The translations under genes and the position numbers were made by a program. Source: an uncultured Bacteroidales bacterium (lineage in GTDB: Bacteria; Bacteroidota; Bacteroidia; Bacteroidales; P3). Taken from it: DNA of 47,923 nucleotides. Under the pieces are notes generated by a model, which searched no databases, was not told where the DNA came from, and worked only from the letters and a program-made list of their open reading frames with translations. Location: contig CALUHO010000025.1 in assembly GCA_944320465.1 (NCBI GenBank), positions 1 to 47,923 on the forward strand, in the 5' to 3' direction. Of the stretch, positions 1-7,981 are shown in pieces; the stretch's first letter is position 1, and each line of letters begins with the position of its first letter.

Positions 1-115
1 CCGTAAACTCCGGAAATCGCAAAGCCGGAACATTGGGTCTTGGGGTTCCTGAAGTTTTCGCATTGAGGATTCCATTTTGACAGTTTTCTCCTATGGATTC
101 TTTATGTTTTTCCAT
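1..115 (-). CDS. hsdS: HsdS, type I restriction specificity subunit (N-terminal 38 codons only)
   Basis: Reading the minus strand from the ATG at 115-113 gives MEKHKESIGENCQN, then GILNAKTSGTPRPN, then VPALRFPEFT, and runs off the left edge still open. The stretch NVPALRFPEF is the standard opening of Bacteroidetes HsdS proteins, just before the first target-recognition domain. HsdS chooses the DNA sequence that HsdM methylates and HsdR cuts around. It lies 8 bp after the ORF6N gene on the same strand and ends the visible operon. None of the recognition domains is in the window, so specificity cannot be judged, nor whether this copy is intact or part of an invertible hsdS set. Confidence 0.8.
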   Translation of the reverse strand, partial: MEKHKESIGENCQNGILNAKTSGTPRPNVPALRFPEFT

Positions 116-123
116 GGTTGTTG

Positions 124-1068
124 TTACTTTCTGATTTTCGTGATTAGTTCGTTGGCTGAGATGTCTCGCATCAAGGTGAAACCAAACCACTTTTTGCCTA
201 AATCTTTGATGGACGCTCCTATGTGGTACACCTCATCGTCAATAAGCAAGAATCGGTCGTGCGCTTTGTTGAATTGCATTATTTCTATGGGCGGATATTG
301 AACGTTGTGGCGGTCAACATCCAATTGGAACCGGCTGCTGATACGCTGCGTATAGATGGTTGCCATCACTCCGTTTTGTCTTTTGTCAAGCAATGCAAGC
401 ACGGTGTCATCCACATAGTTGTCAATCAAAACGATTGAATGCTTGGCCTTTCGTATCAAATCAGACACGAAACGGTAAGCGTCAAACACTTGCCCGTCAT
501 AGAATATGCCTTGCGAGGGTGGAATGTTTGCGTCCAACCTTTTGAAAACCTCCTCAATGCGTTTGTCCGTCGACTCCTGATGCTGTTTCATTTCCAGTTG
601 ATGGTATTCTATCGTTTCAAGCCGCTGGAAAAGTTGGGCATTGGTGGCGATGAAACGGCGCATGGACACAAAGGCTCGCATGATGCGGATATTCACATCT
701 ACGGCAGTTTGTGATTTCAAGACAGAGCTAAGCATGGCGATACCTTGCTCCGTGAAAGCGTAAGGTGATTTTCTTGCACCCATTATTATTGAATTGGATA
801 TCACAGATTGTGATTTCCAATTCTCAAATTCCTCTTTGTTCAGTTGAAACATGAAATCATCAGGAAATCTCTCGATGTTTCGTTTTACAGCTTGGTTCAA
901 CACTCTGGTTTCCACGCCGTACAACTGAGCCAAATCTTTGTCAATCATGACTTGCTGGCCTCTGATAACTCGAATCATCGGCTTTATGTCAATAACCTCT
1001 GGTAACTGGTCGCTATTTGCGACCGGTTCGTTTGCCTTGTCCTCTACCTTTTCCCTGTCTTTCGCCAT
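124..1068 (-). CDS. ORF6N-domain protein with PLD-like C-terminal domain
   Basis: 314 aa. Residues about 28-118 form an ORF6N (KilA-N-like) DNA-binding domain: IRGQQVMIDKDLAQLYGVET, RFPDDFMFQL and the diagnostic YAFTEQGIAMLSSVL. A helical linker (about 140-180, probably coiled coil) leads to a C-terminal domain beginning IFYDGQVFDAYRF. This contains H270-D-R272-FLLI-D277, matching the H-x-(K/R)-x4-D signature of phospholipase-D-type phosphodiesterases. ORF6N proteins are common passengers inside Bacteroidetes type I RM loci, usually between hsdM and hsdS as here, and their role is not established. The start ATG at 1068 lies 52 bp after the hsdM stop and the stop lies 8 bp before hsdS, so it is co-transcribed. 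A DNA-binding accessory or phosphodiesterase role is inference; only one HxR-D motif is visible, so an active enzyme would need dimerisation. Confidence 0.85.
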   Translation of the reverse strand: MAKDREKVEDKANEPVANSDQLPEVIDIKPMIRVIRGQQVMIDKDLAQLYGVETRVLNQAVKRNIERFPDDFMFQLNKEEFENWKSQSVISNSIIMGARKSPYAFTEQGIAMLSSVLKSQTAVDVNIRIMRAFVSMRRFIATNAQLFQRLETIEYHQLEMKQHQESTDKRIEEVFKRLDANIPPSQGIFYDGQVFDAYRFVSDLIRKAKHSIVLIDNYVDDTVLALLDKRQNGVMATIYTQRISSRFQLDVDRHNVQYPPIEIMQFNKAHDRFLLIDDEVYHIGASIKDLGKKWFGFTLMRDISANELITKIRK

Positions 1069-1120
1069 AGCTTATAGATCTTGAAGTCGCAATTTGCGAC
1101 TTCCAATTTCACATTTAGAA

Positions 1121-2671
1121 TTATACAATTCCCAACTCTTTCAGATATACTTCAATCTCCTTATCCAACTCAGCACGTTTGGCTTCCAGTTCCTTGATTT
1201 CCGCCATTACCGCCTTGATATCAATCGGTTCTTCTTCCTCGAAAGTATCCACATAGCGAGGAATATTCAGGTTATAGTCGTTGTCGGCAACCTCTTGCAG
1301 CGTGGCAAGATGACTGTACTTTTCTATCTCCTTGCGGTCTCGGTAGGTTTCGACTATCTTCTGAATATGCTGCGGACGGAGTTTGTTTTGCGTCTTGACT
1401 TTCTCAAACTCCTTGCTGGCATCAATGAACAGGATGTTGTCATCCTCCTTGCGGCATTTCTTCAACACGAGGATGCAAGTCGGTATGCTCGTACCATAGA
1501 AAATGTTGGCAGGCAGACCGATGATGGCATCTATGTAGTTCTTCTTCTCAATGAGGAAACGGCGAATAACCCCCTCGGCGTTCCCACGGAACAACACGCC
1601 ATGCGGAGCGACACAGGCCATCGTGCCGCCCTCGTTCAAGTGGTAAATCATATGGAGGATAAAGGCGTAGTCGGCTGTTTTCTTAGGAGCGAGCCGTCCG
1701 GCCTTGCTGAAACGGTCATCGTTGTTGAATTTGTCGGCGGCAGTCCATTCGGCGGAGAACGGTGGATTTGCGACTACCGCATCAAACTGCGTGTCGCCAA
1801 AAGCATCCCATTCTAGTGTATCGCCGTTCTCAATCTTGAAGTTGCTGAATTTGATGCCATGCAGCAGCATGTTCATTCGGGCAAGGTTGTAAGTGGTCGG
1901 ATTCTTCTCTTGTCCGTAAATATCCACGGCATGACCTACTTTCGCCGCACGAAGAAGCAACGAGCCGCTACCGCAAGTCGGGTCATACACATTGCGAAGC
2001 CTTGTATGTCCGATAAAGACAATTTCAGCTAATATCTGGCTGACTTCCTGCGGAGTATAGAACTCTCCGGCTTTCTTTCCGGCACCGGCCGCGAACTGCC
2101 CGATCATATACTCGTAGGCATCGCCAAGGATATCAATCTCGTTCGAGGCTTCTACGCCAAACTTTATATCATCCAATGCCAAAAGGACATTGCTGACGAG
2201 AGTGTTCTTGTCATCTGCCGTCTTGCCCAATTTAGGAGACGCAAGGTCAATGTCAGAGAAAAGTCCCCCGAAATCTTCCTCGCTGTCATGTCCCAATGTG
2301 CTGTCTTCGATGCGCTTCAACGAGCGTTCAAGGAGGGGCAATATGTTCTCTTTCTTTTTTATCCGGTCAATTACCGATGAAAAGAGGTAAGTCGGTTCTG
2401 TGAAGTAGCCGACACCTTCCAAGCATTGCTTTTTCAGTTCCTCTTGCAGTTCGGCGGCATCTTCACCTTCCATGTTCCACAACTCCTTGAATGATACTTC
2501 GTCATCCACCAAAGCATTGTTGGCATAGGCTTCTATTTTCTCCGAAAGGTATTTGTAGAAGATAAAGCCCAACGTGAAATACATGAAATCACTGGCCGAC
2601 ATATTGCCGCGCAGCTTATTGGCCACTTCCCAAAGCTGGTCACGGAGTTTCTGTTGCAATTCTTCGCTCAT
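1121..2671 (-). CDS. hsdM: HsdM, type I RM adenine methyltransferase
   Basis: 516 aa, the usual length. An N-terminal helical HsdM_N domain (about 5-150, LWEVANKLRGNMSASDFMYF) precedes the N6-adenine methyltransferase domain. That domain carries the SAM-binding motif D230-PTCGSGS-LLL and catalytic motif IV N302-PPF305. AGEFYTPQEVSQILAEIV at about 201-218 is typical of the family. HsdM with HsdS methylates adenine in a bipartite target and with HsdR forms the restriction complex. It starts 8 bp after the T5orf172 gene stop and is followed after 52 bp by the ORF6N gene, all on the minus strand. No frameshift or missing catalytic residue is visible, so it is predicted to be active. Confidence 0.95.
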   Translation of the reverse strand: MSEELQQKLRDQLWEVANKLRGNMSASDFMYFTLGFIFYKYLSEKIEAYANNALVDDEVSFKELWNMEGEDAAELQEELKKQCLEGVGYFTEPTYLFSSVIDRIKKKENILPLLERSLKRIEDSTLGHDSEEDFGGLFSDIDLASPKLGKTADDKNTLVSNVLLALDDIKFGVEASNEIDILGDAYEYMIGQFAAGAGKKAGEFYTPQEVSQILAEIVFIGHTRLRNVYDPTCGSGSLLLRAAKVGHAVDIYGQEKNPTTYNLARMNMLLHGIKFSNFKIENGDTLEWDAFGDTQFDAVVANPPFSAEWTAADKFNNDDRFSKAGRLAPKKTADYAFILHMIYHLNEGGTMACVAPHGVLFRGNAEGVIRRFLIEKKNYIDAIIGLPANIFYGTSIPTCILVLKKCRKEDDNILFIDASKEFEKVKTQNKLRPQHIQKIVETYRDRKEIEKYSHLATLQEVADNDYNLNIPRYVDTFEEEEPIDIKAVMAEIKELEAKRAELDKEIEVYLKELGIV

Positions 2672-2679
2672 ATGATATT

Positions 2680-3381
2680 CTATTCTATGTTATCAATATC
2701 GATTTCTACTGATGCCATTTCTTCATTCTCCATCGCGCTGCGTAAATCATCCAACACTTTCCCTTTATACGAAAAGTATTTTGCGCCTTGATAAGCCCCG
2801 GATGTATTTCTCTTGTCTTCTGGCATGAAAGTGCCGACAAAAGGAGAAAGCTTGTAAATGCGACCTTCGTATTCAATGGAATCATCACTGGCAACTTTTA
2901 CCTTTGTATTTGTGGGTATAAAAGTTATGCATTCCCCTATTTTTATGCCTACCATGCTGAACTTAAAGCGGCCTCGCCTGACTATGCGCTTATGCTCATC
3001 GACATGCTCGTCCGGCTTTTCATTATTTGTGACAGGCTTGTTGTCTTTATAAACGGTGACAACGGCATCCTCTATCATTTTTGCAATGTCATAAAATATA
3101 TCCAGCGCTATTTGCGGCGCGACATTGAAAAATTCCCTGTTTTGCCTGATGCGTAAATCGGTCAGACGGTCTATGGTTTTATGGACATGTTTCTCAACCT
3201 CATTGTACTTTACGGTCTTGATGGTTGCATATATCTCAAATGGCAAAGGCACGGCGGTATTGTCGAGTTCCTTTGATCGCACATCAACGGGACGTGAACT
3301 TTTACCAATCTTTACCCAATCCTCACGAAAACTTGGATTGGTCAAGATATATACGTATCCCGGTTCTTTTATTCTATCCAT
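2680..3381 (-). CDS. T5orf172 / GIY-YIG-like nuclease-domain protein inside the RM operon
   Basis: 233 aa. Residues about 8-100 (PGYVYILTNPSFREDWVKIGKS, then EKHVHKTIDRLTDLRIRQNREFF) match the T5orf172 domain, a GIY-YIG-like fold in which YVYIL and KIG replace the GIY and YIG elements. The C-terminal half (about 135-233) has short strands rich in K, G and F (RGRFKFSMVGIKIGECITF, KVASDDSIEYEGRIYKLSPF) resembling the small DUF4357-type domain that often follows T5orf172, but I cannot confirm that. It is packed between hsdR (4 bp upstream) and hsdM (8 bp downstream), so expression is coupled to the RM enzyme. Possible roles are an accessory nuclease or a DNA-binding modulator of restriction; both are inference. 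Confidence 0.75.
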   Translation of the reverse strand: MDRIKEPGYVYILTNPSFREDWVKIGKSSRPVDVRSKELDNTAVPLPFEIYATIKTVKYNEVEKHVHKTIDRLTDLRIRQNREFFNVAPQIALDIFYDIAKMIEDAVVTVYKDNKPVTNNEKPDEHVDEHKRIVRRGRFKFSMVGIKIGECITFIPTNTKVKVASDDSIEYEGRIYKLSPFVGTFMPEDKRNTSGAYQGAKYFSYKGKVLDDLRSAMENEEMASVEIDIDNIE

Positions 3382-3385
3382 GTTC

Positions 3386-6349
3386 CTAATCCCAACTAAA
3401 TGTTCTTATTATACTGTGTAATCTGTCCATAATTCTCGTTAAGGCCTTGCGGGTCTTAATCAGGCCGAGGTGTTTCTCCTTGAGCGCTTGTTGTATGATT
3501 TCCGGCTGTTCTTTCTGGAGGTAGTCATACTCTTTCAGATAATGGTCAAGTACTTCCGTAGAAAGACCTTCGTCTTGCGCCAATGAGCTTACCGCCTTTT
3601 CTCGCTCGGACGAAATATAGTTGTTAAGGCGTTCTTCCAGTTCGCTTGTGCCGTCCGCCTTCTGCCGTTGCATCATGAAGTTCTCTTTGTCCTCATCCAC
3701 ATTCTTTTGAATGAAACCATCGATAAGTTTAGCCTTGCTACGCATTTCGGCATCCTTTATCATCGTATCAATAATGTTCTTACGATGCTCAGGATAGTCG
3801 TTGCTGTATGGGTCAAGGTTGGCAATCAGTTCGAGGATATAAGCTACATTGATGATGTCGCTGTGCAGGAGTTCAAGGCAGAAATCAATATCTTCCAATC
3901 CTTGGCTATTTCCGTATGGGAAAAGATTATCCACAGCAATCGGAGGTGTGACAGGGGGCTCGATGAACCCGACAGTAATGTCAAGGTACTTGCTCTTGTA
4001 ATCGTTAAATTGCTGCTCGGTCATGCCGAGATCATCCGCTTCATCGCTGTAATCCTCGTATATCTGAATCTCTGCGTGCTTGCGGATGATGTCGCGGAAA
4101 GCCAGCACAAAGTCTTTCTTGTCCTTCTCGCTCTGCAACAGGTCGATGCTGCTTGGCGTCGGGTATTTCTGCAAGAAGTCTGTTGCCAGCTGCTGATACT
4201 CCTTTTTTACTTTCTCAAACGGAGGGCGAACAATATCCTCCGGATTGTCGGAGTTGCTGAATAGTTTTATGGCCGTATCCACGTTGCTTTTCAAATCGCG
4301 GAAACAGATAATCTTGCCGAAACGTTTTTTCTCATTCAGCACGCGGTTGGTACGACTGAATGCTTGCAATAGTCCGTGGTACTCCAGATTCTTGTCCACA
4401 TAGAGCGTATTGAGTTTCTTGCTGTCGAACCCGGTAAGGAACATACCCACGACAAGGCAGAGGTCAAGCGGTTTCATGTCCGCTTTCTTCTTTTTCATAC
4501 GCAGGTTGATATCGTCATAGTACGCACGGAAGTTCTCGGTCGTGAAAGCGGTGCCGAACATTTCATTGTAATCATCCATGATGGCTTGCAGCTCGTCCGC
4601 CTCTCCTGTGCTTTGATTTGCGAACTGTCCCGTATTCATCCCAGTCTGTGCATCGTCCTGGCTGCTATTGGCTGCGTATGTAAAGACTGCACCGATACGG
4701 ATATCTGGCTTCAAAGACTTGAAAATCTTGTAGTAACTGATAAGCATAGGCACGGACTGCACGGCAAACAGTGCGTCAAACTCACCGTCAAAGGTTGACT
4801 TATTGAAATTATTGAGGATGAATTTGGCTATCTCTTCCATGCGGTTGGTATCGTCATTTCTCACCGCTCCATTTCCGTGATAATACTCCACAAGAAAGCC
4901 CAGCACGTTTTCATCGGCAATGGCATCCTTGATAAGATACTGATGCAGGCAGTTGCCGAATATTTCTTTGGTCGTATGACCGTCCACGGCATTTTCCGTA
5001 AAGATAGGCGTGCCGGTAAAGCCGAATACTTGGGCGTTGTCGAAGAACTTCATGATTCGCTTGTGGCTTTCCCCGAAGTGGCTTCTATGGCACTCATCGA
5101 ATATCATCACGATACGTGAATGGCGTATGGTTTCTATCTTGTTGCTGTACCATGTCTTGCTGACCGCCGCATTGAGTTTCTGTATGGTGGTGATGATTAT
5201 CTTGGAGTTGCTCTGCAGCCGTTTCACCAATTCGTCCGTATTGTCCGTACCGTCCACTGCGCCAGGTTCAAAAGCCTCGTACTCCGATTGGGTCTGCGTG
5301 TCGAGATCATGGCGGTCCACCACAAACATCACCTTATCTACATCATCCAATTCTGACACCAATTGCGCAGCCTTGAATGAGGTCAAGGTCTTTCCGGCTC
5401 CGGTGGTATGCCATATATAGCCGTTGTCGTTGGAGTTCCTTACCTTGTCCAGTATCTTTTCCACGGCATAGAACTGGTATGGACGAAGTACCATGAGGCA
5501 CTTGTCGCCCTCGTGAAGCACGATGTATTTGCCTATGATTTTGCCGAGAGTGCATTTCTCCAGAAAGAAAGCGGCAAACATGTTCAATTCATTGAACGGA
5601 TGATTGGCGGCATCCGTCCAGTTGAAGGTAAACTTGTAGCCACTGTTCGGATTGTTGGCGAAGTAGCGGGTATTTACACCGTTGGAGATAACGAACAGTT
5701 GGATGTAGTCGAACAGGCCGTGAAAAGATGTCTTGTAGTAACGTTGTATCTGGTTGTATGCCTGCTTGAGTTCCACGCCACGACGTTTCAGTTCAATCTG
5801 CACTAATGGCAGGCCGTTTATAAGAATGGTCACATCGTAGCGGCATTTCTTCCGCCCTTCCACCGTGATTTGATTGGACACCTGAAACTCGTTCTGGCAC
5901 CATTGTTGGCTATCAAGAAATTCCACCCAAATGCGTTTGCCATCGGTGGTGTCAAGCGGATAAAGGGTGCGGAGTTTCTTCGCCTTTTCGAATCGTGTAC
6001 CGCCTTCCAGATAGATAAGTATCTTTTCAAACTCATTTGCTGTGAACTCAGTACGGCCATGTTCTGCCAGCCGTTTACGGTTGTGTATCTCCAACTGTCG
6101 TTTGAAATTGGATTGGAGATTTTTCTCTTCTGTAATCTGGACATATTTATAGTCCATTTGCCGGAGTGTAGCGATTAAGCCGTCTTCCAATGCCGCTTCA
6201 CTTTGTATTGCCATGCTCTTGAAGATTATCTGGATTGGTTCGTTTTCTACATGGAGTAACTCTCTTGCATCCACATTCCGGACTTCTGCGATACGAAACA
6301 ATGTTTCGAGATCCTGCTGCGATGTGTTTTTGCCAATTTGTTCCGGCAC
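3386..6349 (-). CDS. hsdR: HsdR, type I RM endonuclease/translocase
   Basis: 987 aa, the usual size. The N-terminal PD-(D/E)xK nuclease is visible as RYD172VTILINGLPLVQIE186LK188RRG. The SF2 translocase follows with Walker A TTGAGKT (315-321), Walker B/DECH (418-421), FTGTPIF, and motif VI in LLQAFSRTNRV. The C-terminal part is the helical assembly domain. HsdR uses ATP to pump DNA through the HsdM/HsdS complex and cuts unmethylated DNA at a distance. The open frame begins with GTG at 6349. An internal ATG (residue 46, MAIQSEAALEDGL) is closer to where many homologues begin, so the true start could be near 6214. It is the first gene of the operon, about 70 bp downstream of the proximal promoter of the 86-bp repeat array. 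All catalytic motifs are present. Confidence 0.95.
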   Translation of the reverse strand: MPEQIGKNTSQQDLETLFRIAEVRNVDARELLHVENEPIQIIFKSMAIQSEAALEDGLIATLRQMDYKYVQITEEKNLQSNFKRQLEIHNRKRLAEHGRTEFTANEFEKILIYLEGGTRFEKAKKLRTLYPLDTTDGKRIWVEFLDSQQWCQNEFQVSNQITVEGRKKCRYDVTILINGLPLVQIELKRRGVELKQAYNQIQRYYKTSFHGLFDYIQLFVISNGVNTRYFANNPNSGYKFTFNWTDAANHPFNELNMFAAFFLEKCTLGKIIGKYIVLHEGDKCLMVLRPYQFYAVEKILDKVRNSNDNGYIWHTTGAGKTLTSFKAAQLVSELDDVDKVMFVVDRHDLDTQTQSEYEAFEPGAVDGTDNTDELVKRLQSNSKIIITTIQKLNAAVSKTWYSNKIETIRHSRIVMIFDECHRSHFGESHKRIMKFFDNAQVFGFTGTPIFTENAVDGHTTKEIFGNCLHQYLIKDAIADENVLGFLVEYYHGNGAVRNDDTNRMEEIAKFILNNFNKSTFDGEFDALFAVQSVPMLISYYKIFKSLKPDIRIGAVFTYAANSSQDDAQTGMNTGQFANQSTGEADELQAIMDDYNEMFGTAFTTENFRAYYDDINLRMKKKKADMKPLDLCLVVGMFLTGFDSKKLNTLYVDKNLEYHGLLQAFSRTNRVLNEKKRFGKIICFRDLKSNVDTAIKLFSNSDNPEDIVRPPFEKVKKEYQQLATDFLQKYPTPSSIDLLQSEKDKKDFVLAFRDIIRKHAEIQIYEDYSDEADDLGMTEQQFNDYKSKYLDITVGFIEPPVTPPIAVDNLFPYGNSQGLEDIDFCLELLHSDIINVAYILELIANLDPYSNDYPEHRKNIIDTMIKDAEMRSKAKLIDGFIQKNVDEDKENFMMQRQKADGTSELEERLNNYISSEREKAVSSLAQDEGLSTEVLDHYLKEYDYLQKEQPEIIQQALKEKHLGLIKTRKALTRIMDRLHSIIRTFSWD

Positions 6350-6419
6350 TCATTTTGCCTCCTGTTTTCTCGGCGAGTACCACCTAGTATCCTCATGTAG
6401 AAAGGACTTATAGTTTGTA

Positions 6420-6450
6420 CAAAGATAGTGAAAGGTGAGAGTAGTGGCAA
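6420..6450 (-). promoter_or_regulatory. RM operon promoter, copy 1 (proximal)
   Basis: On the minus strand: TTG (6450-6448), a 20-bp spacer, then TATCTTTG (6427-6420). This matches the Bacteroidetes primary-sigma consensus TTG-N19/20-TAnnTTTG. Transcription would start near 6414 and reach hsdR. Confidence 0.75.
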
Positions 6451-6505
6451 CAAACTTGTTTGATTGCCACTACCGAACCGCATCCTATCTTCGATGCGAA
6501 GCAAT

Positions 6506-6536
6506 CAAAGATAGTGAAAGTCGAGAGCAGAGACAA
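6506..6536 (-). promoter_or_regulatory. RM operon promoter, copy 2
   Basis: Same layout one repeat unit upstream: TTG (6536-6534), 20-bp spacer, TATCTTTG (6513-6506) on the minus strand. Spacing is identical to copy 1. Confidence 0.7.
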
Positions 6537-6591
6537 CGCGCTTGCTCGATTGGCTCTGCCGAGACGCATCCTATCTTCGATGCGAAGCAAT

Positions 6592-6622
6592 CAAAGATAG
6601 TGAAAGTCGCGAGCAGGGACAA
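6592..6622 (-). promoter_or_regulatory. RM operon promoter, copy 3 (distal)
   Basis: TTG (6622-6620), 20-bp spacer, TATCTTTG (6599-6592) on the minus strand. A weaker fourth -7 box, TACCTTTG (6680-6673), follows at the end of the array without a matching TTG. Confidence 0.7.
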
Positions 6623-6831
6623 CGCGCTTGCTCGATTGGCTCTGCCGAGACCAAGCTATCTTCGACGACAGTCAAAGGTACAAATATATGGTAAGACGGC
6701 CTATAAATTTAGGGTGTAGGAAAAACATTTGATTTATAGTATGATAGATGAATTTGGGTGTCGTTTTTGCTTTTGGATCGATGCACCTCCATGCGCTTGT
6801 GCCGAAATTTTTCATAGGAATCAACTTATGC

Positions 6832-6862
6832 TTGTTTTTGGCATAGGTTGGTGCTACCTTTG
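6832..6862 (+). promoter_or_regulatory. Promoter of the WYL regulator gene
   Basis: TTG (6832-6834), a 20-bp spacer and TACCTTTG (6855-6862) match the Bacteroidetes consensus exactly. Transcription would begin near 6867, which places the true start codon at 6890 and rules out the in-frame GTG at 6848 that lies inside the promoter. Confidence 0.75.
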
Positions 6863-6889
6863 CCGTTGAAAAGAAAAACCCTAAACATT

Positions 6890-7840
6890 ATGGCAAAGAA
6901 TCTGTTCAACAGGTATGTATGGTTGGTCAATACCATTTACGAGGCCGGTAAAATCACTTTCGAGGAAATCAGCAACCGTTGGGAGCGCAGCGCCTTGGGG
7001 GATGGGGCGCCTCTGCCTTTGCGCACTTTCCACAATCATCGCAAGGAGATTGAAGCCCTTTTCGACATCAATATCGAATGCAACAAGCGTGGCGGCTATT
7101 ACTACTATATAGAGAATGCCGAGGAAATGGAGCGTGGTGATGTGCGGACTTGGCTGTTGAACACTTTTGCGGTCAACAACTTGATTAACGAAAGTTATGC
7201 GATAAAGAGCCGGATTCTGTTCGAGGAGATTCCGTCGGGCCAACGCTTCCTGAGCCCGATTATCGGAGCTATGCGCGATGGGGTCGAATTGGAGATAAGC
7301 TATAAGAATTATTGGCAGCCGTAGGCACATACTTTTGAGATAGCACCCTATTGCGTCAAGGTGTTCAAGCAGCGTTGGTATGTGGTGGGAAAGAGCGAAC
7401 GATACGATTCTCCAAGGGTTTATGCCTTGGATAGGATTCAAAACCTGCGTATTACGGATGCTAAATTCGTGTTTCCGCCCGATTTTGACCCTAAAGAGTA
7501 TTTCCATTACAGCCTCGGGATTATGGTGGGGGAAGAAGAGCCGGTTATCATCCGCTTGAAGGCATTCGGTCACCAGGCCGACTATATCCGGGCCCGGCCC
7601 TTTCATCTTTCTCAGCAGGAAATCGAAAAGCAAGAGGATTATTCCGTTTTTGAATATTTTATGCGTCCGACTTTTGATTTCTATCAAGAGATGCTTTCGC
7701 AGGGTGCTGGCGTGGAAATTCTCTCACCCGAACCGATTCGCCAGAAAATGCTGGGTCAAATCCGTTGGATGGAATCTTTGTATCAGCGACCGGAAAGTGC
7801 GCCTTCGAAAAAGAGAAAGTGTACCAGCTCGGAAAAGTAG
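6890..7840 (+). pseudogene. WYL-domain transcriptional regulator interrupted by an in-frame TAG
   Basis: Start ATG 6890 (MAKNLFNRYVWLVNTIYEAG). The N-terminal winged helix (about 1-90, TFHNHRKEIEALFDINIEC) is followed by a WYL domain. The frame is stopped by TAG at 7322-7324, just after SYKNYWQP. It then continues in the same frame without any shift as AHTFEIAPYCVKVFKQRWYV, VGKSERYDSPRVYALDRIQN and so on to 7840. The second half is the rest of the WYL domain and the WCX tail. One base change therefore separates an intact regulator of about 316 aa from this broken one. WYL proteins often regulate defence loci and bind nucleic-acid ligands. This one is divergent from the RM operon across the promoter repeat array, so it may have regulated it. 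A sequencing error or readthrough cannot be excluded. Confidence 0.8.
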
Positions 7841-7981
7841 ACACTCCCTCGGTTCGCTGTTCTTTTAGTGATATCGTCTGTGTTTGTTCCGGGCAGAAGG
7901 GGTTGTGAATGTTTGCAAGTGGCTTGCATGCGTTGGGATTGTGGAAAACCGTATTTTTGCGGTCTCTAAAACTTTATTGCC

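Larger units (their letters stand above)
6421..6673. repeat. 86-bp tandem repeat array (2.9 units) carrying promoters
   Basis: Units are 6421-6506 (86 bp), 6507-6592 (86 bp) and 6593-6673 (81 bp, partial). Units 2 and 3 are almost identical; unit 1 diverges in its middle. Each begins AAAGATAGTGAAAG and the full units end with the small palindrome CTTCGATGCGAAG before CAATC. Each unit also contains an inverted GCAGAG/CTCTGC pair. Read on the minus strand, every unit is a complete promoter, so the array is a ladder of promoters in front of hsdR. No coding function is visible in the rest of the intergenic region to 6831. Confidence 0.9.

Noticed and set aside
6421..6673. A CRISPR array
   Set aside because: The units are contiguous 86-bp repeats with no unique spacers, and no cas genes are nearby.
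6848..6889. GTG at 6848 as the WYL gene start
   Set aside because: It lies upstream of and inside the TTG-N20-TACCTTTG promoter; the ATG at 6890 is downstream of the expected transcription start.
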